Of a stretch of DNA of 21,399 bases, positions 6,858 to 14,759 are shown piece by piece. The stretch spans positions 1 to 21,399 of the forward strand of contig JBIKVK010000029.1 of assembly GCA_044356835.1 (NCBI GenBank), in the 5' to 3' direction. The notes below the pieces were generated by a model that saw only the letters and a list, made by a program, of their open reading frames with translations, ran no database searches and was not told the origin of the DNA. The number at the start of each line of letters is the position of its first letter. Position 1 is the stretch's first letter. Source of the DNA: SYIM01 sp044356835. Lineage in GTDB: Bacteria > Pseudomonadota > Gammaproteobacteria > Burkholderiales > Burkholderiaceae_E. Made by a program: the position numbers and the translations under genes.

Positions 6858-7951
6858 CAGCCGATGCAGAAATCAGACTTGAGGCGCTGTGCAAGCATTA
6901 CGGTGCTACGGTCGCGGTGCACGAAGTCAGCCTGTCGATCGAAAAGGGTGAGCTGGTCGCCCTGCTCGGCCCCTCGGGTTGCGGCAAGACGACCACCCTC
7001 AGGATGATTGCAGGCTTTGTGGAGCCCACCTCAGGACGGATTCACGTCCAGGGTCGCGACATCACGCGACTGCCGCCCTACCGGAGGGACACCGGAATGG
7101 TGTTCCAGAACTATGCGCTGTTTCCGCACCTCACCGTCGCCGAAAACATCGCGTTCGGGCTCGCAAGGCGCGGGCTTGAACGCGGTCTGATTCGAACCCG
7201 GGTGGGCGAGATGGTCTCCATGATGCGCCTGCAGGGCCTGGAGGATCGCCTGCCTCAACGGCTCTCGGGCGGCCAGCAACAGCGGGTCGCCGTCGCGAGG
7301 GCACTGGTGATCAATCCCACCGTTCTGCTTCTGGACGAACCCTTTTCGAATCTCGACGCCAAGCTTCGCGAGAGCACCCGTGTTGAATTGCGTCGGATTC
7401 AGCACAGCCTCGGACTCACCTCGATCTTCGTGACCCACGACCAACAGGAAGCGATGGCAATTGCCGATCGAATTGCCGTCATGGACGGGGGCCGCGTCGT
7501 GCAAGTGGGACGGGCGGCCGACATCTACGAGCGCCCCGCATCTCGATTCGTGGCCGAGTTCATCGGTCAGGCAAGCTTCCTGAGCGGTCGGATCACTTCA
7601 ATCGACCACAACGGCGATCATCACTTCGCGGGGGCCGCCGGCGAAGCGATCACGGTGCCGGCAAACCGCTGCGATGCCGGGCTCGCCGCCGACCAGCCCT
7701 GCACGCTCATGCTGCGCCCTGAAGGCCTGTTCTGGAGTTCGCCCGGGTCGGCCCAGTCTCTGTCGGGTACCGTGGACGAGCTCTCCTATCAGGGGCCCTT
7801 TGTCCACGTTGACATTCGGCTGGCCGACGGTCAGCACGTGCTGATGGAGCATCGAAGCGCAGCGGGCCCGGCCCCGGGCCGGGGCGAAGCTGTGGGGGTG
7901 CGCATTGACGCAGGTGCAGCCCGCATCTTCTCAGGCGCTACAATCCCCTAG
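6854..7951 (+). CDS. ABC transporter ATP-binding protein (PotA-like)
   Basis: The 365-residue cytoplasmic ATPase powers the importer. All nucleotide-binding motifs are intact: Walker A GPSGCGKT at 39-46, Q-loop Gln85 in VFQNYALF, signature LSGGQ at 137-141, Walker B VLLLDEP at 157-163 and the switch histidine His195 in VTHDQQEA. The C-terminal part, about 240-360, is a TOBE-type regulatory domain with LRPEGLFW. This layout fits the spermidine/putrescine, iron(III) and opine subfamilies. The ATG overlaps the preceding permease stop by four bases. A GC-only hairpin lies near the 3' end of the gene. Confidence 0.95.
   Translation: MTADAEIRLEALCKHYGATVAVHEVSLSIEKGELVALLGPSGCGKTTTLRMIAGFVEPTSGRIHVQGRDITRLPPYRRDTGMVFQNYALFPHLTVAENIAFGLARRGLERGLIRTRVGEMVSMMRLQGLEDRLPQRLSGGQQQRVAVARALVINPTVLLLDEPFSNLDAKLRESTRVELRRIQHSLGLTSIFVTHDQQEAMAIADRIAVMDGGRVVQVGRAADIYERPASRFVAEFIGQASFLSGRITSIDHNGDHHFAGAAGEAITVPANRCDAGLAADQPCTLMLRPEGLFWSSPGSAQSLSGTVDELSYQGPFVHVDIRLADGQHVLMEHRSAAGPAPGRGEAVGVRIDAGAARIFSGATIP
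7867..7883. repeat. GC-only inverted repeat near the end of the ATPase gene
   Basis: CCCGGCC at 7867-7873 and GGCCGGG at 7877-7883 are a perfect 7-bp stem with a three-base loop, inside the last 85 bases of the ATPase coding sequence. In RNA it would be very stable. It could slow ribosomes or protect the upstream transcript from 3' decay, lowering MFS and racemase-like output relative to the importer. No T tract follows, so it is not a classical terminator, and chance is possible in GC-rich DNA. Confidence 0.4.
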
Positions 7952-8013
7952 TCTCACCCCAAGTCGAAACAACGCCCGCTCTGACTAGCAGCGTCCCAAA
8001 CGAACCAAAGCTT

Positions 8014-9309
8014 TTGCAGCCATCCTCCTTACCCTCGAATCCGGTGCGCGCGGCGGTCTTTCTCGTGGCCGCAGCGGCCGTGATCCTGATGATCACTGCA
8101 GGCATCCGCCTCACGTCCGGCTTGTTCCTGTCACCCATCAACACTGCGACCGGGCTGGGAATCGCCACGGTGAGCTTCGCCATGGCGATCTCGCAGTTCG
8201 TCTGGGGGCTCGCGCAGCCGGTCTTTGGTGCTGTGGCCGACCGATGGGGTCCAGGTCGGGTAATCGTGATGGGCGGGCTGATGCTCGCCGCAGGCACCGC
8301 GCTGACACCCTTTCTTGACTCACAGCTGGGGCTCATCTTTGCACTCGGCATCCTCAGCGCGGCCGGTGCCGGCGCCGGAAGCTTCTCGGTGCTCATGGGT
8401 GCAGCAGCCCAGCGCGTCCCGCCTGAACAACGCGCCCTGGCTTCCGGCGTGATCAACGCAGGCGCATCCGTCGGACAACTCGTGTACGCGCCCATCGTCC
8501 AGGCAACCATTGCCGCCTTCGGCTGGGTTACAAGCATGCTCTGGGTCGCCGCCAGCGCCCTTATTACCTTACCGCTCGCCTGGCCGCTGCGTCGACGCGC
8601 CGCCGAAGCAGGCCAGGCGGCACCTACTCAGGGCCAGGCTGCACGCCCTGAGGGCCCGACGGCATCCCCTCAGGGTCAGGGCACGGCTGCGCCGGAATCG
8701 GGGTTTCGTGCGCAGTTGCGGATCGCGTTCGCCGACCGCAGCTACCTATTCCTCCACGCCGGCTTTTTCACCTGCGGCTTTCATATTGCCTTTCTGATCA
8801 CGCATATGCCTGGTGAAGTCGAACTGTGCGGGCTGCCCGCTCAGGTGTCAGCCAATGCCATCGCGCTGATCGGGCTGTTCAACATCCTCGGCAGTATCGG
8901 CACGGGCATGCTTTGCGCGCGCTACTCGATGAAGAACCTGCTCGCTGCCATGTACGCAAGCCGGGCTGTTGTGATCCTCATCTATCTGGCCGCACCCAAG
9001 ACCACGCTGACCATGTACGCCTTTGCGGCGGTGCTGGGCCTCACTTGGCTGGCCACCGTCCCGCCCACTGCGGGCCTGGTCGGAAAATTGTTCGGCACCC
9101 GCTATCTGGCCACCCTGTTTGGACTCACCTTGCTGTCCCACCAGACCGGTGCGTTTTTCGGTGCCTGGCTGGGCGGATTGGCTTTTGCGGCCAGCGGAGA
9201 CTTTCAGTGGATGTGGTATGCCGATATCGTGCTTGCACTCGCCGCCGCCCTGATCAGCCTGCCGATCCGCGAAGGTCGGGATCGAACGCTCCAGCCGCGG
9301 GCGGCCTGA
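8014..9309 (+). CDS. MFS transporter, 12 transmembrane segments
   Basis: The up to 431-residue inner-membrane secondary transporter is recognised by the MFS signature loop between helices 2 and 3, GAVADRWGPGRVIVMGG at about 75-91, and by two six-helix halves. The halves are joined by an unusual linker at about 197-232, rich in Ala, Gln, Gly and Pro, encoded by short imperfect DNA repeats. The start is uncertain: TTG 8014 is the first plausible codon, and GTG 8044 is an alternative just before the first helix; neither has a good ribosome site, and the first ATG falls inside helix 1. It is encoded 62 bases after the ABC ATPase and 30 bases before the racemase-like gene. Monocarboxylate or oxalate/formate-type MFS proteins are the nearest resemblance I can offer. 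It may import a related compound or export a product. Confidence 0.88.
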   Translation: MQPSSLPSNPVRAAVFLVAAAAVILMITAGIRLTSGLFLSPINTATGLGIATVSFAMAISQFVWGLAQPVFGAVADRWGPGRVIVMGGLMLAAGTALTPFLDSQLGLIFALGILSAAGAGAGSFSVLMGAAAQRVPPEQRALASGVINAGASVGQLVYAPIVQATIAAFGWVTSMLWVAASALITLPLAWPLRRRAAEAGQAAPTQGQAARPEGPTASPQGQGTAAPESGFRAQLRIAFADRSYLFLHAGFFTCGFHIAFLITHMPGEVELCGLPAQVSANAIALIGLFNILGSIGTGMLCARYSMKNLLAAMYASRAVVILIYLAAPKTTLTMYAFAAVLGLTWLATVPPTAGLVGKLFGTRYLATLFGLTLLSHQTGAFFGAWLGGLAFAASGDFQWMWYADIVLALAAALISLPIREGRDRTLQPRAA

Positions 9310-9339
9310 GGCCATCACCTCGAACCAAGGTCTAGATCG

Positions 9340-10143
9340 ATGCGCATCTGGTATCAGAGCCTCATACCCGAGGGCAGCAACCCGGGATATTTTCAGGGCC
9401 TCGCCGAACGAGCGCGGCAACTGGCCCGTTCCGGGGTCGAGGTCCACTTCGCGGGCATGCCCGCCGGCGTCTACGGCCGAAATGTCGCTGCCGAAGTCGT
9501 GATCTACCCTTACCTGATCTCGCTGCACAAGCAGTTCATCCTGGACAATGCCTTGCGCGCCCAGGAACAGGGCTTCGATGTGTTCGCCATTGGTTCGCTC
9601 CAGGACCCAGGACTGGAGGAGGCCCGGTCGCTGCTCGAGATCCCGGTCGTTGGCTACGGCGAAGCCGCCATGCACTTTGCCTGTCTTCTTTCCAGCCGAT
9701 TTGGCGTGTTGGTCTTCCAGCCCGGGTTCGATCAGATGATGGACCGCCGCATCAGCGAACTCGGCCTGCGCGAGCGCTCGATACCCACCGTCCTGGTCGA
9801 TGCCGACTTCGCCGACGTCGGACGCGGACTCATGGACCCGTCGGTGATTGTCGAACGCTTTACTGCGGCAGCGCGTATCGCCATCGAAAGGGGCGCCGAA
9901 GCCGTCATTCCCGGGCAACTCTATCTCAGCGAAGCCATGGCGCGCGCGGGCGTTACACGAATCGACGAAGCCCCGATCATCGACGGTCTCACCGCCACCA
10001 TCAAGATGGCCGAATCGATGGCCGATTTCAGCCGTGCGGGGATCCGTGTGACGCGACGGGGCTATACCCATGCCCGCCCGAATCCGGACATGGTCGACTA
10101 TGCTCGGGCTTTGCACGGGCGCCCTAAGATGCGGGGCGCTTGA
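9340..10143 (+). CDS. Asp/Glu/hydantoin racemase-fold protein lacking both catalytic cysteines
   Basis: The 267-residue cytoplasmic protein resembles the hydantoin racemase branch of the Asp/Glu racemase superfamily. Evidence is the start IWYQSLIPE, the DVFAIGSLQDPGLEEAR segment at 80-96, IPVVGYGEAAMHFA at 101-114, and GAEAVIPGQLYLSEAM at 185-200. In active racemases the two acid/base cysteines sit in ACxxDPGLDA and in VLGCAGM-type motifs. Here the corresponding positions read Ser86 and Gln193. The only cysteine in the protein is Cys115, elsewhere. A standard two-cysteine racemase mechanism is therefore unlikely. It may be a lyase, isomerase or binding protein on the same fold (inference). 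AAGG lies nine bases before the ATG. It appears to be the last gene of the operon starting at 3128. Confidence 0.82.
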   Translation: MRIWYQSLIPEGSNPGYFQGLAERARQLARSGVEVHFAGMPAGVYGRNVAAEVVIYPYLISLHKQFILDNALRAQEQGFDVFAIGSLQDPGLEEARSLLEIPVVGYGEAAMHFACLLSSRFGVLVFQPGFDQMMDRRISELGLRERSIPTVLVDADFADVGRGLMDPSVIVERFTAAARIAIERGAEAVIPGQLYLSEAMARAGVTRIDEAPIIDGLTATIKMAESMADFSRAGIRVTRRGYTHARPNPDMVDYARALHGRPKMRGA

Positions 10144-10157
10144 GCACTCTTCCTTCG

Positions 10158-10187
10158 ACCGAGGATCCGGCGACTCGGTTGTTTGGA
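10158..10187 (+). terminator. Candidate terminator at the convergent junction
   Basis: In the 70-base gap between two convergent genes, ACCGAG at 10158-10163 pairs with CTCGGT at 10174-10179, extendable to 8 bp with one G-U pair. On the plus strand it is followed by TGTTTGG, a poor U tract. It is well placed to end the deacylase-ABC-MFS operon, but weak. Confidence 0.35.
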
Positions 10188-10213
10188 CCGCCAGGTGAAC
10201 AGGGGCGGCGGGC

Positions 10214-11182
10214 TCAGTCGGCCGTGGCCCCCGACAGCTTCACGATGCGGCCCCATTTTTCGCTGTCTTCTCGAATCAACCGGGCAAGCTGGTCAGGCGG
10301 TTGAAGCATCAGATCGGTACCGATCTTGGCGAGCGCCTCTTTTACTTTAGGCTGAGCCATCACGGTCACAAGCCTCTTGTACAGCGCCTCAACGATCGAA
10401 GCCGGCATCTTCGCCGGACCGAGCATCGCGTACCAGATGGTCACGTCGTAGCCCGGGATGCCGCTCTCGGCCACGGTGGGCACATCGGGCAGATCCTGGG
10501 AACGGACCGAACCGGTCACCGCCAGCGCACGGGTCTTGCCTTGCTTGGCAAGGGGCGCATGGGTGGTGATGTTGTCGATCATCAGGTCGATACGCCCCGC
10601 CAGGAAGTCGGTCAAAGCAGGCGCCGTGCCCTTGTAGGGGACATGGGTCAGCTTGATACCCGTCGCGGTCTCCAGCATGACGGCTGCGAGATGACTGGAA
10701 CTTCCGGCGCCCGAGGAACCATAGGTCATCGCACCATTCCGGCTGCGAGCCAGTTCGACCAGCTCGCGCATGTTGCTCGCCGGAACCGAGGGATGGATGA
10801 CGACCACATTGGGAAAGGAGGCGAGCGTTGCGACCGGCGTGAAGTCCGTCAAGGGGTTGTATCGCAGCTTTGCGTAGAGGTGCTGATTGATTGCCATCGT
10901 GCCCGTCGTGGCAAAAAACAGGGTGTAGCCATCCGGAGCCGCATCGACCACGGCCTGTGCTCCGATCGCCCCGGCGGCTCCACCCCGGTTCTCGACCACC
11001 ATGGCCTGACCCATCTGCTCGCTCATGGCACCAGCGATGATCCGGGCTGCGGCGTCCGTGCCACCCCCGGGAGGGAAAGGCACCACTAGCTTGACAGGAC
11101 GATCGGGATACTGCGCCTGAGCCAGCGCGGGCAAACCGAGAGCACAGAAGGCGCTCAGCAAGAGAAAGACTCGACGCTTCAT
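10214..11182 (-). CDS. TctC/Bug-family substrate-binding protein (second copy)
   Basis: The 322-residue periplasmic protein starts at ATG 11182, with GGAG about 8 bases upstream, and has a clean Sec signal peptide with core VFLLLSAFCALGLPALA ending AQAQ. Upstream extension of the frame to 11368 overlaps the cytochrome gene and is rejected. Family motifs are YPDRPVKLVVPFPPGGGTDAAA at the mature N-terminus, VVENRGGAAGAIGA, PDGYTLFFATTGT, YGSSGAGSSSHLA and HVPYKGTAPALTDFLAGRID. It differs from the copy at 1880-2839 at ligand-loop positions, for example TTGTMAI instead of PFGAFRI, so a different ligand is likely. It lies 52 bases downstream of the molybdenum hydroxylase operon on the same strand and may supply that enzyme's substrate or capture its product (inference). 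Confidence 0.93.
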   Translation of the reverse strand: MKRRVFLLLSAFCALGLPALAQAQYPDRPVKLVVPFPPGGGTDAAARIIAGAMSEQMGQAMVVENRGGAAGAIGAQAVVDAAPDGYTLFFATTGTMAINQHLYAKLRYNPLTDFTPVATLASFPNVVVIHPSVPASNMRELVELARSRNGAMTYGSSGAGSSSHLAAVMLETATGIKLTHVPYKGTAPALTDFLAGRIDLMIDNITTHAPLAKQGKTRALAVTGSVRSQDLPDVPTVAESGIPGYDVTIWYAMLGPAKMPASIVEALYKRLVTVMAQPKVKEALAKIGTDLMLQPPDQLARLIREDSEKWGRIVKLSGATAD

Positions 11183-11234
11183 GTTCACTCCGACGCTTTT
11201 TTGGGAAAAACGGGTTGTGACAACAATCACCCCG

Positions 11235-12524
11235 CTACTTTGGACTGCGCTCAAACTGCCGCGCCTCCCTGACCAGTTTGCCGATATCGGGGTCGCGGGC
11301 GTCGGGCGCAAACCGCGCGCGAATAAAGCGCACCAGGGCGATGAGATCTTCGTCAGAGAGGGAGGCAAAGCCCGGCATCGATTTGTCCGGCGACCCCGCG
11401 GGCGGACGAATGCCGTCCAGGGTCAGGCGGATCAGGCTGCGGGGATCCGGCCCCACCGTGGAGGTGGTGAGCGCAAGAGGAACGCTCGAGCTGCCCTGGC
11501 GATGGCAATTGCTGCATGAGCGCTCAAACACCGTTCCTCCCCGGCCGAGGTCGGACGCTGCATCATGGCTGCGGGAGCCCCGGACAAATTCAAGCGTTCG
11601 GGCTTTCTGCACGATCCGCTCTTCATCCGGCGCGCGCGCCAGGCCATCGGTCAGATACTCGGCCATCGCCGCAACCATGGCCTCCGGCGCTTGGGCCAGT
11701 TGATCAACGACCGGCTGCATCGATCCGGCGGCGATGCCATGGAGCGGGTGTCGACCGTCCATCAGATACTCGATCATCGCATCCCGGGTCCACTTCACCA
11801 CCGGCCTGGCACGATCCGCCAGGGCGGGCGCGTGCATGCCGCCCACCGTACCACCACTCAGTTCATCGCCTCGACGCTCGGCCCCGAGGGCATTGCGAGG
11901 CGTGTGGCAGGCGCCGCAGTGGCCGATCGTTGAAACGTAGTAGGCGCCCTCGTTCCATTGTTCACTGCGTTTCGGATCGGGCGCGAAGCGCGCCTCAGGA
12001 TGATGAAAAAGTTTCTTCCAAAGGCCAAGCAAGGCACGCTGATTGAACGGGAAGGCGAGCTCATTGGCTGGGGCGGACGCCTTGACCGGTGGCAACGTCT
12101 TGAGGAATGCGTAAAGCGCCTCTAGATCTCGGTCGCTCGCTTTTGCGAAATGGGTGTAGGGAAACGCCGGGTAGAGGTGCTGGCCATCGGGCCGCCGACC
12201 TTCCCTCATGGCGCGGAAGAAATCGGCCAGCGACCATTTGCCCAAACCGGTCTCGGGCTCCGGGGTGAGATTGGTCCCAAACACACGTCCAAAAGGCGTC
12301 GCAACCGGGTAGCCCCCAGCATACGGTCGGCCGCCGCTCGCTGTGTGGCACACCTCACAATTGCCGAGGCGGGCCAAGGCCTGGCCCCGCTCGATCAGAG
12401 CAGGATCAGGCCGGGCCGAAGGTGACGGGGATGCGGCGAGCACCCCATCACTGGACGGAGTCAGGACCCAGGCTGCCACCACCAGAAGGGACGAACAGCC
12501 CAACCGTCCAAAGGCGATCTTCAT
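11235..12524 (-). CDS. Triheme cytochrome c subunit of a molybdenum hydroxylase
   Basis: The 429-residue protein carries three CxxCH haem sites at 56-60, 203-207 and 337-341, each in its own cytochrome c domain. An N-terminal hydrophobic segment at about 8-20 acts as a signal peptide or anchor. The distal-ligand candidate for the third haem is the methionine in KSMPGF at 382-387. The architecture matches the cytochrome subunits of membrane-bound alcohol, gluconate and aldehyde dehydrogenases and those encoded beside isoquinoline 1-oxidoreductase-type enzymes. They pass electrons from the periplasmic enzyme to quinone or terminal oxidases. It starts three bases after the stop of the molybdopterin subunit, without a clear ribosome site, so translation is probably coupled. 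This is the electron exit of the operon that begins at 15220. Confidence 0.93.
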   Translation of the reverse strand: MKIAFGRLGCSSLLVVAAWVLTPSSDGVLAASPSPSARPDPALIERGQALARLGNCEVCHTASGGRPYAGGYPVATPFGRVFGTNLTPEPETGLGKWSLADFFRAMREGRRPDGQHLYPAFPYTHFAKASDRDLEALYAFLKTLPPVKASAPANELAFPFNQRALLGLWKKLFHHPEARFAPDPKRSEQWNEGAYYVSTIGHCGACHTPRNALGAERRGDELSGGTVGGMHAPALADRARPVVKWTRDAMIEYLMDGRHPLHGIAAGSMQPVVDQLAQAPEAMVAAMAEYLTDGLARAPDEERIVQKARTLEFVRGSRSHDAASDLGRGGTVFERSCSNCHRQGSSSVPLALTTSTVGPDPRSLIRLTLDGIRPPAGSPDKSMPGFASLSDEDLIALVRFIRARFAPDARDPDIGKLVREARQFERSPK

Positions 12525-12527
12525 CGC

Positions 12528-14759
12528 TCAACCCAGAGCGGCCTTCACCCGATCAGGCGTCAACGGCAGGCGTCTGAAACGAACACCGGTCGCGTCAAAC
12601 ACGGCATTGGCCAGGGCAGCCCCGGTGGGACCTTGTGAGGCCTCGCCCGTACCGAGATACGGCTCACCCGGCCGATTGACGAGAACCACCTCGACAGGGG
12701 GGCACTCGGCAAACGTGAGGATCGGATAGCCGGCCCAGTCATCGGACATCACGCGAGTGTCGTCGAACTTGACTTCCTCCTTGAGGGTCCAACTGAGCGA
12801 CTGGATCAAACCACCTTCGATCTGATTGATCACGCCGTCCGGGCTCACCAAGTGGCCGCTGTCTGCAGCCGCAACCGCGCGAACCACGCGGATTCGACCG
12901 TTGCGACGATTCACCTGAACCTCGAGAGCCACTGCGCAATATCCGGCCAGGTTTTTGTAGCGTGCAAATCCGATCCCCCGTCCATAGCCGGCCCTCTTCT
13001 TCCATTGGCTCCAGCCAAAGGTTTCAGCGGCCTTCTGAACGACCTCGCGAGCCCGTGGATCCTTGAGCACCCGCATGCGATAGTCCACCGGATCAGCGCC
13101 CGCAGCGACCGCGAGTTCGTCCATGAACGATTCGATCGCAAACACGTTGCCATAGGCTCCCAGGCCCCTCGTGGACGACACTCGAAGGGGCATCTCGGTG
13201 ATGAAGTGCGTTCTGACCTGATGGCCCGGGAAGTCGTAGAGCGCGATGCCATTCCGATCAGCAGCGAGGTTGGGCGGGCCCCCGTTCACGGGGACCGGCA
13301 TCGTGAATGGTTTTTCGAGATAGCGCGCCGACAGCAAATTGCCTGGCTGCCCCCCGGGACGCGTGCCGTGCGGCGTCGAATAAATGTCCAGATCCCAGTC
13401 AAGAACATTGCCCTGAGCATCGACGCCGGCCTTTGCCTTGATCAGCATGGCTGACCCGTAGGGCTCCCAGCGGTGCTCCTGTTCGCGGGTGTACTGAAGC
13501 TTCACAGGCCGGCCGGGCACTGCCACCGCGAGCAAAGCCGCATCGGCCGCAGCGTCATCGGCGCCGTTGTGACCGTAGCAGCCCGAGCCCTGGGCATGGC
13601 GGCACCGTACCTTGGCTACGTCCATCCCGAGCATGCGCGCAATCGCCTGACCGGTCTGAAACACCGACTGGCTGTGGGTATCGATGGTCAAAACGCCATC
13701 GGAACCCAGCACAGCGATCGCGGCCGAGGTGCCAATCGACGCATGCATCTGATAGGGCCGATAGTAGGTCGCCTCGATCATCTTGGCGGGCGGCTCACCC
13801 CCCGACCTGGGCTGCTTGCGGGTATCAATCACGCGAGCCGGGGGCGTCGATACCAGCCACTTCTCCATGCCATCGTGACCCGGGAGTGCCTTCTCAACCT
13901 CCCAACGGGCAGCAGCCGCCAGGGCCGTCGCAGCTGCGATGGCCTGCTCCTGGCGAGTCGCGACCACCCCCAGGAAGGAACCGTTGCGCACCACCTTGAT
14001 GACACCCGGCATTTTCTCGATCGCTGCGCTGTCAAGGCCCGCGAGCTTGGCCTTGTAGGTGGGCGGGCGGACAATCTGGCCGTAGACAAGCCCCTCGGGG
14101 CGCAGATCCTGAACGAAGATGGCTTGGCCGGTGACCTTGGCCGGAATATCGATGCGAGGAATCGACTTGCCGATGTAACGATGGTCTGCGATCGGCTTGG
14201 GCTTGACGGTACCGGTGGCCTCGCGCTCGAGCGACAGCCCAGAGGCAAGTTGCCAATAGGACACGGCCTTGCCATCCGCACCGGCAATGTTCCCGTCGAC
14301 CACCTTGAGTGTGCCCGCGGCCACTCCAAGACGCACAGCCGCCATCTCGACCAGTAGCGCACGCACCTCGGCGGAGGCCTGCTGGACGGCCGGCGCACAA
14401 TTGGGCATCGAGAACGACCCCGCGGTGACCCCCTCGTCGGGGACCTGCGCGGTATCGCCCGAAATAATGCGAATCCGCTCAAAATTGACATCGAGCTCAT
14501 CGGCACAAATCTGCGCGACCGCGGTGAGTATGCCCTGCCCCAGTTCAACCTTACCGACCAGCAAGGTGACGGTCCCGTCGGCATTGATCCTGAGCCAGGC
14601 TTTGAGCTGTCTATGGATGTTTAGGCTACCGGGCAGCCTGGGCTTTGCAGGAGCGGCCGCTTGGGCAACGGCATCGGACAAGGGCAAGGCGAACGACAGC
14701 GCGATGAAGCCGCCGGCCTTGAGAAATCCGCGACGGCCCTGATGGGGAGTGTGCTTCAT
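12528..14759 (-). CDS. Xanthine dehydrogenase-family molybdopterin-binding subunit (isoquinoline 1-oxidoreductase beta type)
   Basis: The 743-residue catalytic subunit hydroxylates an aldehyde or N-heteroaromatic compound with water-derived oxygen at a molybdenum cofactor. It starts at ATG 14759, overlapping the 2Fe-2S gene as ATGA; the longer frame to 14828 is rejected. A strong Tat signal, GRRGFLKAGG at 8-17, is followed by a hydrophobic stretch ending VAQA, so the folded enzyme is exported. Cofactor segments are GKVELGQGILTAVAQ at 69-83, GSGCYGHNGADDAAADAALLA at 391-411 and RGLGAYGNVFAIESFMDELA at 531-550. Glu706 in GTGEASQG is at the place of the essential active-site glutamate. The length and single-chain form fit the IorB/aldehyde dehydrogenase branch, not cytoplasmic xanthine dehydrogenase. 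The substrate is undetermined. Confidence 0.94.
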   Translation of the reverse strand: MKHTPHQGRRGFLKAGGFIALSFALPLSDAVAQAAAPAKPRLPGSLNIHRQLKAWLRINADGTVTLLVGKVELGQGILTAVAQICADELDVNFERIRIISGDTAQVPDEGVTAGSFSMPNCAPAVQQASAEVRALLVEMAAVRLGVAAGTLKVVDGNIAGADGKAVSYWQLASGLSLEREATGTVKPKPIADHRYIGKSIPRIDIPAKVTGQAIFVQDLRPEGLVYGQIVRPPTYKAKLAGLDSAAIEKMPGVIKVVRNGSFLGVVATRQEQAIAAATALAAAARWEVEKALPGHDGMEKWLVSTPPARVIDTRKQPRSGGEPPAKMIEATYYRPYQMHASIGTSAAIAVLGSDGVLTIDTHSQSVFQTGQAIARMLGMDVAKVRCRHAQGSGCYGHNGADDAAADAALLAVAVPGRPVKLQYTREQEHRWEPYGSAMLIKAKAGVDAQGNVLDWDLDIYSTPHGTRPGGQPGNLLSARYLEKPFTMPVPVNGGPPNLAADRNGIALYDFPGHQVRTHFITEMPLRVSSTRGLGAYGNVFAIESFMDELAVAAGADPVDYRMRVLKDPRAREVVQKAAETFGWSQWKKRAGYGRGIGFARYKNLAGYCAVALEVQVNRRNGRIRVVRAVAAADSGHLVSPDGVINQIEGGLIQSLSWTLKEEVKFDDTRVMSDDWAGYPILTFAECPPVEVVLVNRPGEPYLGTGEASQGPTGAALANAVFDATGVRFRRLPLTPDRVKAALG

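Noticed and set aside
8848..10116. 422-codon open frame on the minus strand
   Set aside because: It is antisense to the MFS and racemase-like genes, crosses their boundary, and reads as low-complexity charged sequence with no family resemblance.
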